Source of the DNA: a virus
Length of the DNA: 60,547 nucleotides
IMG/VR virus record: IMGVR_UViG_3300009080_000013
Location: 1-60,547 of that record
Strand: one strand, 5' to 3'
The notes under the pieces were generated by a model that was given only the letters and a program-made list of their open reading frames with translations, ran no database searches and was not told the origin of the DNA. The translations under genes and the position numbers were made by a program. Positions within the stretch are counted from its first letter, which is position 1, and every line of letters begins with the position of its first letter. Below are positions 18,995 through 28,064 of this stretch, piece by piece.

Positions 18995-20728
18995 ATGGCT
19001 TCCGAATATTTAAACTCATTTATCTCTTTATACAAGGAAAAGGCGCAATTATCACTGGATAAAGCAGCTAAAAACCTTGAAAAAAGACAGGGCCAACTTG
19101 AATCATTTAATGCGCTGAGACCTCCTCTTTTAGAAGAGCTCAAAACTCTTGGTTTTCTAGAAGACTTCGAAAGACTTTTTCCAGAAAATGGCGAAGGTCC
19201 AATCTTTTCTCAAGCTGATATAATGACTTATTCTAGTATGCTTGAATCTGTAGATGATTCAAAGCAACTTAAAGCATTTAATAAGATAGATAGGGCACCT
19301 AGCAGGTTAAAAGTAGCAGAGGAATATTTAGAATATGCAGAAGCTGATTTATATGTTAGAGATCCTGAAGAGTATTTAGGTGAACTTTATATGGCACTAA
19401 TGAGTAGACTTTCTAAAGCATCTAGCTTAGGTGCAGGTGCTATAAAAGCTTTTGAAGATCAGGACACATATGATGAGTTAATAGAGTATGCCGCTGTTGA
19501 AGTAGATGGGCCTAGCGGGCTTAAAACTAATCCCATTACGTTTGCGGTTTTAAAAGAGATGGTAGACGGCAAGGTTTCAGAAGATGCCGAATCATCTGAA
19601 AGCGATGATTCAGAAGAAACTTCTCCCATAAATAAAGAAACTGAGGATAAAACCCAAGAAGAAGAATCTTCTGAGTTAGCTGAGCCCATCGAACAGGATG
19701 AAGACTTTTCTGAAATAGAAGTAGAAACATCAAATGCTTTAGAAATTCCAGAAAAAGATCCGTTAGCTTCTCTTTCAATAAATAAAGAAGTTGAAGAAGA
19801 ACCGGCTGAACCGGAAGAAGAAACAACAGCAACATCAACTGTAAACACAGTTAGCGAAAGTAAAGATGAAATAGAAAAACCTAATGTTACCGAAGACACT
19901 ATTTCTATTGAATCTAATCAGGATATTTTAGATGAAGAGTCTTCTAGTGAAAATGATATTCAAGATAACCAATCAGCTAGTGTAGTAAATAATATAACTA
20001 ACACGAGTGAAAGTGTTAACGATAATACATCTACTGAAAACAACAATTCTATAAATAACCAGGTAGCTGGTTCTAAAGGTGTTGCCAATAGCGGTGGTAA
20101 AAAAAGCCAAGGTGATAGTTTTATAACAAGCTTTTTAAGTAGCATGACGGGTTTAAGTACAGATGAACTTAACACTTTAACAAACAGTTCGCAAGAATCT
20201 ACTATAAATAATGTCAATAATACTGGAGATATTAGTAATCAAGCCAATACACAACTTGGAGATGCTCTAGGGGACGTTAGTACTGATCTTAATGTAACTA
20301 ATATAAGTCAAATAAATGATATACCTGGTGTACCCTCAGGCCTGTCTAAAGGCTTAGATAAAGTTAAAAATGTGACTAATGACTTACAGACTAGTTCTAA
20401 CTTTAGTTCTTTTGAAAAATCTTCTTTAATAAAACCTGATCCTATAACAAAAAAGGATATAGATTCTGTTGGAAAAAACATATCAGATGATTTTTCTTCT
20501 ACTATGGAAGCAACAACTACTTCTCAAGAAAACAATATGCCAGAATCTTCTTATTCAGGCGATATTTCTTCTTCTAGTTCAAGCGAATCTCCTGTTTCAC
20601 AAAGCGGTTCTAAAAATGAAAAACAAGGCAGCGTAAGTGTAAATAACGATACTGCTGCATTAGAAAAAAGACTTAAAAACATTGAAATATTACTAATGGG
20701 ACCCTTAGAGGTTAAAATTAAAAATTAA
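18995..20728 (+). CDS. Large low-complexity structural protein
   Basis: 577 residues. The N-terminal ~190 residues are helical and well ordered (SFISLYKEKAQLSLDKAAKN ... YLGELYMALMSRLSKASSLG). The remaining two thirds are a disordered linker rich in Glu, Ser, Asn and Thr (EEEPAEPEEETTATS, SSSSSESPVS), closed by a C-terminal coiled coil (ALEKRLKNIEILLMGPLEVK). No family recognised. The long flexible linker between two folded ends suggests a tether or scaffold-like tail component. It lies one base upstream of the next gene. Confidence 0.6.
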   Translation: MASEYLNSFISLYKEKAQLSLDKAAKNLEKRQGQLESFNALRPPLLEELKTLGFLEDFERLFPENGEGPIFSQADIMTYSSMLESVDDSKQLKAFNKIDRAPSRLKVAEEYLEYAEADLYVRDPEEYLGELYMALMSRLSKASSLGAGAIKAFEDQDTYDELIEYAAVEVDGPSGLKTNPITFAVLKEMVDGKVSEDAESSESDDSEETSPINKETEDKTQEEESSELAEPIEQDEDFSEIEVETSNALEIPEKDPLASLSINKEVEEEPAEPEEETTATSTVNTVSESKDEIEKPNVTEDTISIESNQDILDEESSSENDIQDNQSASVVNNITNTSESVNDNTSTENNNSINNQVAGSKGVANSGGKKSQGDSFITSFLSSMTGLSTDELNTLTNSSQESTINNVNNTGDISNQANTQLGDALGDVSTDLNVTNISQINDIPGVPSGLSKGLDKVKNVTNDLQTSSNFSSFEKSSLIKPDPITKKDIDSVGKNISDDFSSTMEATTTSQENNMPESSYSGDISSSSSSESPVSQSGSKNEKQGSVSVNNDTAALEKRLKNIEILLMGPLEVKIKN

Positions 20729-20729
20729 A

Positions 20730-20945
20730 ATGAAAGATTTAAAAATAGAATTAAGCACATTATTAAAAGAATACTCAGAAGTTCATCATGGTTTAAATGT
20801 TCTTGAAAAACAAATAGTCCAACAGATGTCTATACATAATGATTTGAAAAATAAATTAGATTCAATTCGAGAAAGAGAAAAACAAATAATAAATAATATA
20901 GAGCAAGAAACTGGAGAAAAACTAAATATAACAGATTATATATGA
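20730..20945 (+). CDS. Small coiled-coil protein
   Basis: 71 residues, almost entirely heptad-like helix (LSTLLKEYSEVHHGLNVLEK). Overlaps the next start by four bases (ATGA). No family recognised. Its coupling to the spanin-like gene suggests they act together. Confidence 0.55.
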   Translation: MKDLKIELSTLLKEYSEVHHGLNVLEKQIVQQMSIHNDLKNKLDSIREREKQIINNIEQETGEKLNITDYI

Positions 20946-21781
20946 TAAATATAATGAACATATTAGGTAGTGTAATAAAATTCATAACCGATCCTAAAAA
21001 TACAAGAATGTTGTTGTTGGGGTCAATAGTTATATTAATACTATTATTATTTAGACAATGTGGTAAAACCAGCGAGGCAAAAATAGAAACAAAGAAAGTT
21101 AAAGAGCAAGTTGTCAGGGTAAAGAACAATTATGAAGCGTCTAATGATTCTATAAAAACTTATGCCTTAGATAATAAAACAATGAGGTCTGAAAAACAGG
21201 GTTATGAATTGACAATAAGTGAACTTAAGACAGAATATAATAGTTTACTAGGAAAATTAACAATTGAAAAAAATAAACTGCCAAAGGTAATTATTAAAAC
21301 AGAATATGTAGTTAAAGAAATTTTAACACAAGTACCTGTATTAGTAATAGCTGATAGTTCTGGAAATAAATTATCCTTTTTAGATAGTTTGAATCATAGT
21401 AAAAATAATTACAGAATATTATCAGGTATTATTCCATTTACAGTAGACACCACTGATACTATTCCTAAAGTTATTCCAGGTATGGGTAATTTTTCTTTAG
21501 AATTAGCTATGAATTTAGATTTAGCACTAGTTAAAGATAGAGAAACTAAAAAGATAAATATACTAGTAGATACAGATTACCCAGGAGTTAGTTTTACTCA
21601 AATAGAAGGAGCTAGCATATTGGATAATCCTAAGAATAAAAAAGCATTAAGAGAACTTAGAAAAAATTGGAGTCTAGGCTTTCAAGTTGGGTATGGCATA
21701 AGTGTAAGTGGTAATAATATATCTACTTCACCATACTTCGGATTGGGCTTAAATTATTCTCCTAAATTTTTGCAATGGTAA
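20942..21781 (+). CDS. Envelope-spanning, spanin-like protein
   Basis: 279 residues. One N-terminal transmembrane helix (MLLLGSIVILILLLFRQCGK) is followed by a long coiled coil (residues ~45-110), a beta/mixed region, and a C-terminal segment SLGFQVGYGISVSGNN...PYFGLGLNYSPKFLQW. That segment looks like amphipathic outer-membrane beta strands ending in an aromatic residue. The arrangement would bridge inner and outer membranes in one polypeptide, as unimolecular spanins do in lysis, but anchoring the outer end by beta strands rather than a lipid. This is my inference from topology. It lies inside the virion block, so an envelope-penetrating tail factor is an alternative. Confidence 0.5.
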   Translation: MINIMNILGSVIKFITDPKNTRMLLLGSIVILILLLFRQCGKTSEAKIETKKVKEQVVRVKNNYEASNDSIKTYALDNKTMRSEKQGYELTISELKTEYNSLLGKLTIEKNKLPKVIIKTEYVVKEILTQVPVLVIADSSGNKLSFLDSLNHSKNNYRILSGIIPFTVDTTDTIPKVIPGMGNFSLELAMNLDLALVKDRETKKINILVDTDYPGVSFTQIEGASILDNPKNKKALRELRKNWSLGFQVGYGISVSGNNISTSPYFGLGLNYSPKFLQW

Positions 21782-21798
21782 AAAACATTAAACATTAA

Positions 21799-23790
21799 AT
21801 GAGAGAAAGTAGATTTGTAAACTTAACCAATTATTGCATAGTTGAGTATATGCTAGAAGACCTAGGATCTTTAGACTATACAAATGATGATTTTAAATTG
21901 TTACAAAACGATCATATAGATGCTCATCAGATATTCAACAACGATGGTTCGTTTAGTGAAACTAGGAATATACAAGATATAACCGTTACTTCAATAGATG
22001 GAAACAGGTATGTATACTTAGATAGTGAAAAGGTTCCTAATTATATAGACTACGATGATAAAATAACTGAAACCACTATATCAGGAAATAATGTAACTTT
22101 AGACAAAGTAAGATTTCATTTTATTTCTGGGTTTGATTTTGATAGTTTTAGAGCACTTGTTCTTAGTGTAAGAAATATAGAAAATGATCAAAAAACAAAT
22201 ATATTCGCAAACATTCTTTTTAGTAAAGATACTGAATCAACTATACTTTCATTTAATCCGAAACCATTGTACATAACCAATGCCATGTACGATAGATACA
22301 TAGACGTATATGTTCCTTCTATAAAAAATATAAATGAAGAATTTGACACTTCTCCTACTCCAGCTTCTACTTTTGCAGCAGATATTACTCCTAACAATGG
22401 TTCATATACAGGTTTTATAACAAATAATCCTATTATAGTATCTTTAGATGAATGTGGAACTCAAGATAAATTAGATACACCAGTTGGCGTAGAATATGAT
22501 ACTTTTGAAATTACAGAACATTACGAAGCGGTTGTATCTCAAAGTAATGAGTTTGATTCAGTAGGAGCATATGTACAAGAATCTAGTCAAGGTGACTTTA
22601 TTGAATTCTTTTTAACATACAATGGAGGTTTTCCAGAAGAATTAATATCTATATTAAATAGAAGGAACCCATTGAATGACTATATCATAGCACATGAACT
22701 AACTATTTTTGAACAAATAGGATCTTCCTTTGTTGAAAGCTCAAGATTAGCCTTTTTTCAAGATAAAGATTATGATGAACCTAATTTGTTTAGGCCGGTC
22801 TTAAAAAATGCGAATACTGCAATAACAATGTCAATTGATTATATTGTTAGACTTATTAATAGATTAAATGGAGATCAAGTTATTAGAGAAGGTTCTTTGA
22901 TAGTAACTTCACCTAAGAAATATGGAAAAACACTTCTAAAGTTAGAATTGGAAGATAAGCCTCAATCTCAAAATATAATAAATAAAATATATAAAAATAA
23001 TTTTGAAGCAACTGAATTATTCATAGACCCTGCTCAAAACGTAACTAAGTCTATAGGTAGTATAGTTACATCATCTACCATGTCTAGTTCAACTCAATAT
23101 GTTCCAATCTTTTTTACTAAGTCAAACATATCAGTCTCAAAGAAAAGCTCAATTGTCAAAGAAAATAACGATCAAGATGAGGTTGTATTTAAAGATGGCA
23201 AATTAAAATTTGTAATATCTCCATTCGATAATTATTTAAAGTTTAAATTTTACACTGAAGTTAAAAATAAAACAACGGCATTGGATTTAAATATAGGCGA
23301 TGCCATTTATCGAGCTGTTTTTCAAACGTCTAGCGGAAAAATAAAAATAGACAACTTAAACGATCAGTCTAAAGAAAATTTATCATCTGGTGAAATTGTG
23401 TTTAATATACCCACTGAAAGTAGCGAAAGTATATTACAATCAACTGATAAAAGTTTTTATATAACATCGGTTGCTAAAGACGGAACAGAAACACTGATGT
23501 ACAATGGAGAATGGAGGAAGACATCTGAACAATCTGATGTAGATGCAGCTATTGCTGAGGCTAAAGCGGAGGCTGAAGCTCAGAATAAAACTACTTCTAA
23601 AATAAATGAAATAGTAGACAAATATAAAGGGCTAGCTGAAAAGCAAGCTAGAAAAAGACCTCGCCTTGTATCTAAAAAAGCTAGAATACCAGGATATGTA
23701 AATAGAAAAGAATCTAAATCCGTATCTACTGTTAATACGTTTGGTGTGAAAGACTCCACTAAAATAACAACAAATAGAAATAATAGCTAA
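21799..23790 (+). CDS. Large structural protein, unrecognised
   Basis: 663 residues starting MRESRFVNLTNYCIVEYMLE. The body is beta-rich, with several SIDYIVRLINRLNG/FKFYTEVKNKTTALD-like segments. The last ~110 residues are a helical Ala/Glu/Lys stretch (AIAEAKAEAEAQNK) followed by a basic tail. No family recognised. Size and position suggest a baseplate or tail protein. 17 bases follow the spanin-like gene without a clear promoter, so it is probably in the same operon. Confidence 0.55.
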   Translation: MRESRFVNLTNYCIVEYMLEDLGSLDYTNDDFKLLQNDHIDAHQIFNNDGSFSETRNIQDITVTSIDGNRYVYLDSEKVPNYIDYDDKITETTISGNNVTLDKVRFHFISGFDFDSFRALVLSVRNIENDQKTNIFANILFSKDTESTILSFNPKPLYITNAMYDRYIDVYVPSIKNINEEFDTSPTPASTFAADITPNNGSYTGFITNNPIIVSLDECGTQDKLDTPVGVEYDTFEITEHYEAVVSQSNEFDSVGAYVQESSQGDFIEFFLTYNGGFPEELISILNRRNPLNDYIIAHELTIFEQIGSSFVESSRLAFFQDKDYDEPNLFRPVLKNANTAITMSIDYIVRLINRLNGDQVIREGSLIVTSPKKYGKTLLKLELEDKPQSQNIINKIYKNNFEATELFIDPAQNVTKSIGSIVTSSTMSSSTQYVPIFFTKSNISVSKKSSIVKENNDQDEVVFKDGKLKFVISPFDNYLKFKFYTEVKNKTTALDLNIGDAIYRAVFQTSSGKIKIDNLNDQSKENLSSGEIVFNIPTESSESILQSTDKSFYITSVAKDGTETLMYNGEWRKTSEQSDVDAAIAEAKAEAEAQNKTTSKINEIVDKYKGLAEKQARKRPRLVSKKARIPGYVNRKESKSVSTVNTFGVKDSTKITTNRNNS

Positions 23791-23860
23791 CTAATACTCT
23801 AAAATTGTAGAATTTAAATACATATTTTAAGATAAATAAAAAAAAATAATTATCTAATAG

Positions 23861-25438
23861 ATGAAGACTTTTATAAATAAAACACTTGACACGTTATCTA
23901 ATAGTGACGTTTCTAATAATTCATTAGTAAAAATACTAACTGAATCCACTAAAAATGCTTTGAAAGCAAATACTGGTGTATCTTCGACATATAACTCACT
24001 AAAAAGTGGATTGGTTGAACTAAACAACCATTTACAAAATGAAACTATAATAAATATACTAGAACAGTTTGAAAAATTTGAATATTCAGATAGTAATTTA
24101 ATAGACGAGATGAATAAAGAAGCTAATCTTTTATCTGAATTAAATAACATCAAAGAAAGCAATTCTTATTCTAATCCAGTAGTTCTCCAAAGAGTAATAG
24201 TTTTAGAAGAATCATTACGTAATAATCCTGAATTTGTGTTATATGGAAAATTTGTAGATTCATTTAAAGAATTTAATTACGACAGTGTAGTTAAAGAGTC
24301 AGTTGATAGGATATTAAACTACATCAATAATAATACTGAAAAATTAATGGTATTAGATTCTATAAATTCAATGAAAAGCGCTAAAGGCTATGAAAAAGAT
24401 ATAGAAGGCCTTAGTAAAATGTTAATTTCAGAATCTTATTCAAGCGAGGCTATTAAACATAGATTAAATGGAGAATTGCCTATTCTTAAGAATCTTTATA
24501 CTAGATTATCAGTAGTTGAGTCTAGAAATTCTTCTTCTTTTACTTTAGGACAAGGCGGAGCTACATGTACTATTGATAATACAATCACTCCTACTTTAAA
24601 AACCGGTAAGAATACAGTATTAAGTTTTATAGATAACAAGTTTATAGCAATTAGTACTAAGGACTTGAATAAAGGATCTTTATTATCTGAATCTGAATCT
24701 TCCAAATTGTATGAAATGGATTCTAATTATGTTAAAGAAAAATATAACTCGTATTACACGCTATGTGAATCTTTTTATAAATTAGGATTTGTTAAATCTC
24801 AACATGGTATTAAATCAACATCCCTTAGGAATCTAGTATTAGAGTTTAGATCAGATGAATTTGGAAAATTAGATATATACATAAATGAAAGTTTAATTAA
24901 AGAGCCTTCTAAATTTAATTTTAGTGAAATACTTACTTTAGAAAGCAACACTGTTAAAACAGACGTTAGTAAAGTTTTAAATGAAACATCTAGTATTTTT
25001 AATTTAGAATTTGCGAAAACTTTAACAAATGACCATACCGGAAAAAAAGTAATGGTAATAGAATTAGAAGGAGATTATCATATCTGTGAAATGTTGAATC
25101 AAGTAGAAAGAGTTTGGAAGAATGATATAAACGAATACAAATTACATAATTATATTTTAGAAAACTTTAATTATGATATTAGCTCTATTTTTCAAGTTAA
25201 GATTGATGAACAAACTGCATCTATTGCCGCTCTAGATTCAAGAAAGTCTGAAATAGAAACAAATATCACTAAGTTAGAAAATGAAGTAACTAAAATAAAT
25301 ACAAACTTAGAATCAGGAGATATAGACTCCAAGTTTTTCAGCCAACTAGAAGATATTAAAGAACAATTAGAAATTAAAATAAACTCGTTAAGAGAGGAAT
25401 TTGTAGAAAAAGATCTTAAAAAAAAAGAAATAGCTTAA
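23861..25438 (+). CDS. Structural protein, 0-frame product (possible -1 frameshift gene)
   Basis: 525 residues, helical N-terminal third, mixed alpha/beta middle and a C-terminal coiled coil (IAALDSRKSEIETNITKLEN). No family recognised. The end of the gene is unusual. A run of nine A at 25418-25426 (codons AAA AAA AAA) is followed within four codons by the 0-frame stop at 25436. The -1 frame opens exactly in that run and stays open to 25692. The first residues (MKTFINKTLDTL) weakly resemble the leaders found on putative internal proteins. Confidence 0.6.
   Translation: MKTFINKTLDTLSNSDVSNNSLVKILTESTKNALKANTGVSSTYNSLKSGLVELNNHLQNETIINILEQFEKFEYSDSNLIDEMNKEANLLSELNNIKESNSYSNPVVLQRVIVLEESLRNNPEFVLYGKFVDSFKEFNYDSVVKESVDRILNYINNNTEKLMVLDSINSMKSAKGYEKDIEGLSKMLISESYSSEAIKHRLNGELPILKNLYTRLSVVESRNSSSFTLGQGGATCTIDNTITPTLKTGKNTVLSFIDNKFIAISTKDLNKGSLLSESESSKLYEMDSNYVKEKYNSYYTLCESFYKLGFVKSQHGIKSTSLRNLVLEFRSDEFGKLDIYINESLIKEPSKFNFSEILTLESNTVKTDVSKVLNETSSIFNLEFAKTLTNDHTGKKVMVIELEGDYHICEMLNQVERVWKNDINEYKLHNYILENFNYDISSIFQVKIDEQTASIAALDSRKSEIETNITKLENEVTKINTNLESGDIDSKFFSQLEDIKEQLEIKINSLREEFVEKDLKKKEIA
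25418..25427 (+). other. Candidate -1 frameshift slippery site (A9-G)
   Basis: Nine consecutive A then G, in 0-frame register CTT AAA AAA AAA GAA, giving A_AAA_AAA for tandem lysyl-tRNA slippage. The -1 frame has a stop (TAA, 25417-25419) at the start of the run and none afterwards until 25693. Slippage must therefore happen within the run. An assembly or sequencing error in the homopolymer would look the same. Confidence 0.5.
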
Positions 25439-25695
25439 TACGCGAAAGCTTTGATGGAAATTATAAGAATACCCGCTCCTATAAAATAGGTCAGCGGGTT
25501 TCTATTAAGGAAAAAATAGGAACTATAATAGGTATAAACACCGCTATCAACGAGTATCAAATAATGATAAATGGAATATCTAAGTCATATAAAGCAGACG
25601 ATATATCAGAAATCAAACAACTTAAAAAGAAAAGAATTAATACTAAACTTAAAAAGAAGATTAAAAAGAAATCTTTTCTAGGTAAAGCCAAATAA
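25426..25695 (+). CDS. -1 frame extension of the preceding protein (about 89 residues)
   Basis: This frame has no ATG, GTG or TTG near its beginning, yet reads like protein. It runs NSLIRESFDGNYKNTR, then YKIGQRVSIKEKIGTIIGIN, then YQIMINGISKSYKADDISEI, and ends in a Lys-rich tail. The middle resembles a small SH3/KOW-like beta barrel. The simplest reading is that it is made as a fusion to the 525-residue protein by -1 slippage on the A-run, giving a product of about 611 residues. Alternatives are a homopolymer error that splits one gene, or reinitiation at a non-standard codon next to the stop. Confidence 0.5.
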   Translation, partial: RNSLIRESFDGNYKNTRSYKIGQRVSIKEKIGTIIGINTAINEYQIMINGISKSYKADDISEIKQLKKKRINTKLKKKIKKKSFLGKAK

Positions 25696-25716
25696 TAAAT
25701 ATATTTTTAAATTTTA

Positions 25717-25757
25717 AAATCCATTAGGTCATTTAGTGAACTTAATGGATTTTTTTA
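25717..25757 (+). terminator. Intrinsic terminator
   Basis: Perfect 10-base inverted repeat AAATCCATTA (25717-25726) / TAATGGATTT (25743-25752) followed by a T-run to 25756. It closes the virion operon. Confidence 0.8.
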
Positions 25758-25772
25758 GTATAATATATTAGA
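25753..25772 (+). promoter_or_regulatory. Putative phage promoter (GTATAATA class)
   Basis: TTTTAGTATAATATATTAGA immediately after the terminator and 22-40 bases before the ATG at 25794. It is one of the two best copies of the recurrent element, the other being at 52213-52231. Confidence 0.5.
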
Positions 25773-25793
25773 ATAATCTTAAACTTAACCGCA

Positions 25794-25925
25794 ATGCGCA
25801 GTATAATAAAATGGATGGATTTAAAAGTAGGCTGGTTTTTTGTAAATGGAAGAAAACAAAAACACTGGATAAAATACCTTAAAAACAAATATCCAAATGA
25901 ATTTAAAAAGTCTAATCATGAATAA
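25794..25925 (+). CDS. Small basic protein
   Basis: 43 residues, Trp- and Lys-rich (MRSIIKWMDLKVGWFFVNGR). First gene after the terminator-promoter pair; overlaps the next start (ATGAATAA). No family recognised. Short but well placed, with good codon continuity. Confidence 0.5.
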   Translation: MRSIIKWMDLKVGWFFVNGRKQKHWIKYLKNKYPNEFKKSNHE

Positions 25926-26202
25926 AAATAAAAAATCTATTTCTCAAGAAGCTCACTCTATAGTAAATGAAAGAGATGAGGAAAAAGAAAGAATGTATGG
26001 ACCCTTTAGCGAAGGTATGGATAGAGCAGCTAGTATATTCAACGGAATGTCTGGTTTAAACATATCAGGTAAAGAAATGTTTATAGCAATGATAGCTTTA
26101 AAGTTTTCAAGAGAGTCTTATAACCATAAAAAAGATAACTTATTAGATGCTATATCTTACATACAGGGGTTAGAAAACTATATGAATGAAAGAAAAGATT
26201 AA
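25918..26202 (+). CDS. DUF6378-like phage protein
   Basis: 94 residues from the ATG at 25918, which overlaps the previous stop. An ATG at 25897 would add seven residues. The core ERMYGPFSEGMDRAASIFNG, ISGKEMFIAMIALKFSRES and DAISYIQGLENYM follows the pattern I associate with DUF6378. That is a short helical phage protein of unknown function with a conserved (ER..YG ... LK.aR ... D...Y) layout. It is followed 28 bases later by the glucosyltransferase. Confidence 0.6.
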   Translation: MNKNKKSISQEAHSIVNERDEEKERMYGPFSEGMDRAASIFNGMSGLNISGKEMFIAMIALKFSRESYNHKKDNLLDAISYIQGLENYMNERKD

Positions 26203-26230
26203 ATACAAAACAAAAATTTAAAAATAAAAT

Positions 26231-27655
26231 ATGAAAAAGATAGCTATAATATTAGGCAGAGGAGTAGAAGGCTGTGGCGTAACAAGATGTGCTGTAGAAT
26301 TTCAAAAAGCAACACCTAATACTAAAATATTTGCAACTTTAGATAAGAAATGGGCTCGTAGAGACACTATGGTCTTTGATAAAGATGAGTTTACTTGTGG
26401 AAAATCTGAAGAAATGACCAGAGTTTTGGATGAAGTAAATGAAAACTTTGATATGGTTCTTGTCTATTCTGTTCCTTCTAAAAAGCATCCAGAAGATTGT
26501 CAAATCAACTTTGTTAAGCTTGTACAAGGTATTACTTTACCCAAAGCTATTGTTCAATTAGATCATAAAATGCAATCTCTAAGTAGAAATGGTAAATTTG
26601 ATGAAATATGTAATAGTGTAGATGTATTGATGACTCATTCATTAGAATCAGACTTTACTAGATGGGCTAAAAGAGAGAATGTAAATACTCCTTTCAAGAA
26701 AATGGCGTTAGGTTTTACATATGATGATCATCGTGAAAAATATTGGTTGCCTATAGACGAACAGGATCATAAAACAGTTAGATGGATAGGTAGACTATCA
26801 GGTTGGAAAGGTCCTAATTTAATGATGGATTTCCATGCTCAACAATTGATGGAAGAAAATTACATAACTATTCTTGAAGGATTAGAAGCAAGCATAGGAT
26901 GGGCAGGTATCTTATATGAAAAAGGAGATAATAAAAATGGAAAGCCTTTCTATAAAGATCATGAAATAGTAAATCATTTTAGACCTAGAAAAGAATTAAA
27001 TGAGGTAAAATTTACAGAAGATTTACATGGAAAAGAAACTCCTGGATCAGGTTCTTATTTGTATCCACCTTACACTAACGTAGACTGTATGGAAAGAATG
27101 GCTAAAAGTGCTTTTGGTTCTGATCTATATCACTTAAAGGCTCATATGTATGGTAATAATATAGAAAACTGTCACGCCGAAGTTGTTGCTTCAGGTACCA
27201 TTCCTATTTTTCATAAACACTTTTGTGATAATGTAATTCATAGAATAACAGGTAATCCTGTGACTAAGGATTCCCATAGCGGAACTATTGGTTTAGATCA
27301 TACTAACTTTGAAGAAACTAAAAAATTAATGGTCAAATTGTCAAATGACCCAGTAATGAGAGACGAATGGAGAGAAATGGCATTTACATATTGGAAAAAG
27401 CATTCAAATGCCGATATATGTACAAATGAAATAATTACAAATTTAGAAAATATAATTATTGAGAACGGAAAGATAGGTGCACAAGCATCATCTAATGCAA
27501 TAGTAGATGATAATCAATTGAGTATTTTCGATGAAATAGAAGATACACCTGAAGTAAAGGAAAAACCAAAGGAGACAACACAAGACGAACTTAGAAAAAC
27601 AGATAATGATAGTGCAGACTATGAGTCATTAATGAATCAATTAAAAAACATATAA
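26231..27655 (+). CDS. DNA alpha-glucosyltransferase (T4 a-gt-like)
   Basis: 474 residues. It matches the T4 alpha-glucosyltransferase pattern step by step: N-terminal LGRGVEGCGVTRCAVE (T4 ARGLEGCGVT), VRWIGRLSGWKGPNLMMDFH (T4 RWIGRTTTWKG..Q.FDFH), ITILEGLEAS, MERMAKSAFGSDLYHL and VASGTIPIFHK, then a late SGTIGL. The enzyme transfers glucose from UDP-glucose to hydroxymethylated cytosine in phage DNA, protecting it from nucleases. T4 AGT is about 400 residues. The extra ~70 residues here are an acidic tail (FDEIEDTPEVKEKPKE). Its partner DNA-binding gene DUF3127 starts three bases after its stop. A modified pyrimidine substrate must be made by genes outside the window. Confidence 0.85.
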   Translation: MKKIAIILGRGVEGCGVTRCAVEFQKATPNTKIFATLDKKWARRDTMVFDKDEFTCGKSEEMTRVLDEVNENFDMVLVYSVPSKKHPEDCQINFVKLVQGITLPKAIVQLDHKMQSLSRNGKFDEICNSVDVLMTHSLESDFTRWAKRENVNTPFKKMALGFTYDDHREKYWLPIDEQDHKTVRWIGRLSGWKGPNLMMDFHAQQLMEENYITILEGLEASIGWAGILYEKGDNKNGKPFYKDHEIVNHFRPRKELNEVKFTEDLHGKETPGSGSYLYPPYTNVDCMERMAKSAFGSDLYHLKAHMYGNNIENCHAEVVASGTIPIFHKHFCDNVIHRITGNPVTKDSHSGTIGLDHTNFEETKKLMVKLSNDPVMRDEWREMAFTYWKKHSNADICTNEIITNLENIIIENGKIGAQASSNAIVDDNQLSIFDEIEDTPEVKEKPKETTQDELRKTDNDSADYESLMNQLKNI

Positions 27656-27658
27656 TAT

Positions 27659-28003
27659 ATGAATACTCAGTTAGGAAAATTAGTAAAGAAATACGACACC
27701 ATTCAAATAACAGATAAGTTTAAAAAAAGAGAATTCGTAATAGAACTTTCATCTAAAGGATATTCTGGAGCCAATGAATATTTAAAATTCTCTTTGGTTC
27801 AAGAAGGGTGTTCTAAAATAGATTCATTTGAAATAAATGATAATTTAAATGTTTCATATGAAGTAAAAGCTAGGGAATGGGTTAATCCTGAAAACGAAAC
27901 AGTTTATATCAATGATGTTAGAGCAATATCAGTCAAGATAAATACTGAGGAAGTAAAAGAACCTATTGACATGACAGGCGATGGCTCAGACCTACCCTTT
28001 TAA
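27659..28003 (+). CDS. DUF3127-like OB-fold protein with SSB-type acidic tail
   Basis: 114 residues. FKKREFVIELSSKGY, YLKFSLVQEGC, NLNVSYEVKAREWVNPENET and INDVRAISVKI follow the Bacteroidetes DUF3127 pattern (KREFVIE ... V.V.F....RE), an OB-like fold. The C-terminus TGDGSDLPF resembles the D-(D/L)-(I/L)-P-F tip by which single-strand DNA-binding proteins recruit replication partners. A role in phage DNA replication or as a single-strand binder is inferred from that tail. It is coupled to the glucosyltransferase. Confidence 0.65.
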   Translation: MNTQLGKLVKKYDTIQITDKFKKREFVIELSSKGYSGANEYLKFSLVQEGCSKIDSFEINDNLNVSYEVKAREWVNPENETVYINDVRAISVKINTEEVKEPIDMTGDGSDLPF

Positions 28004-28064
28004 ATAGTACGTAAACATAAGCTATATTTTGTAGATATATAAAAAAAAGAAACATCTATAAATA

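Noticed and set aside
19459-19899. 146-codon Ser-rich frame on the minus strand
   Set aside because: Antisense shadow of the Glu/Ser-rich linker of the 577-residue structural protein.
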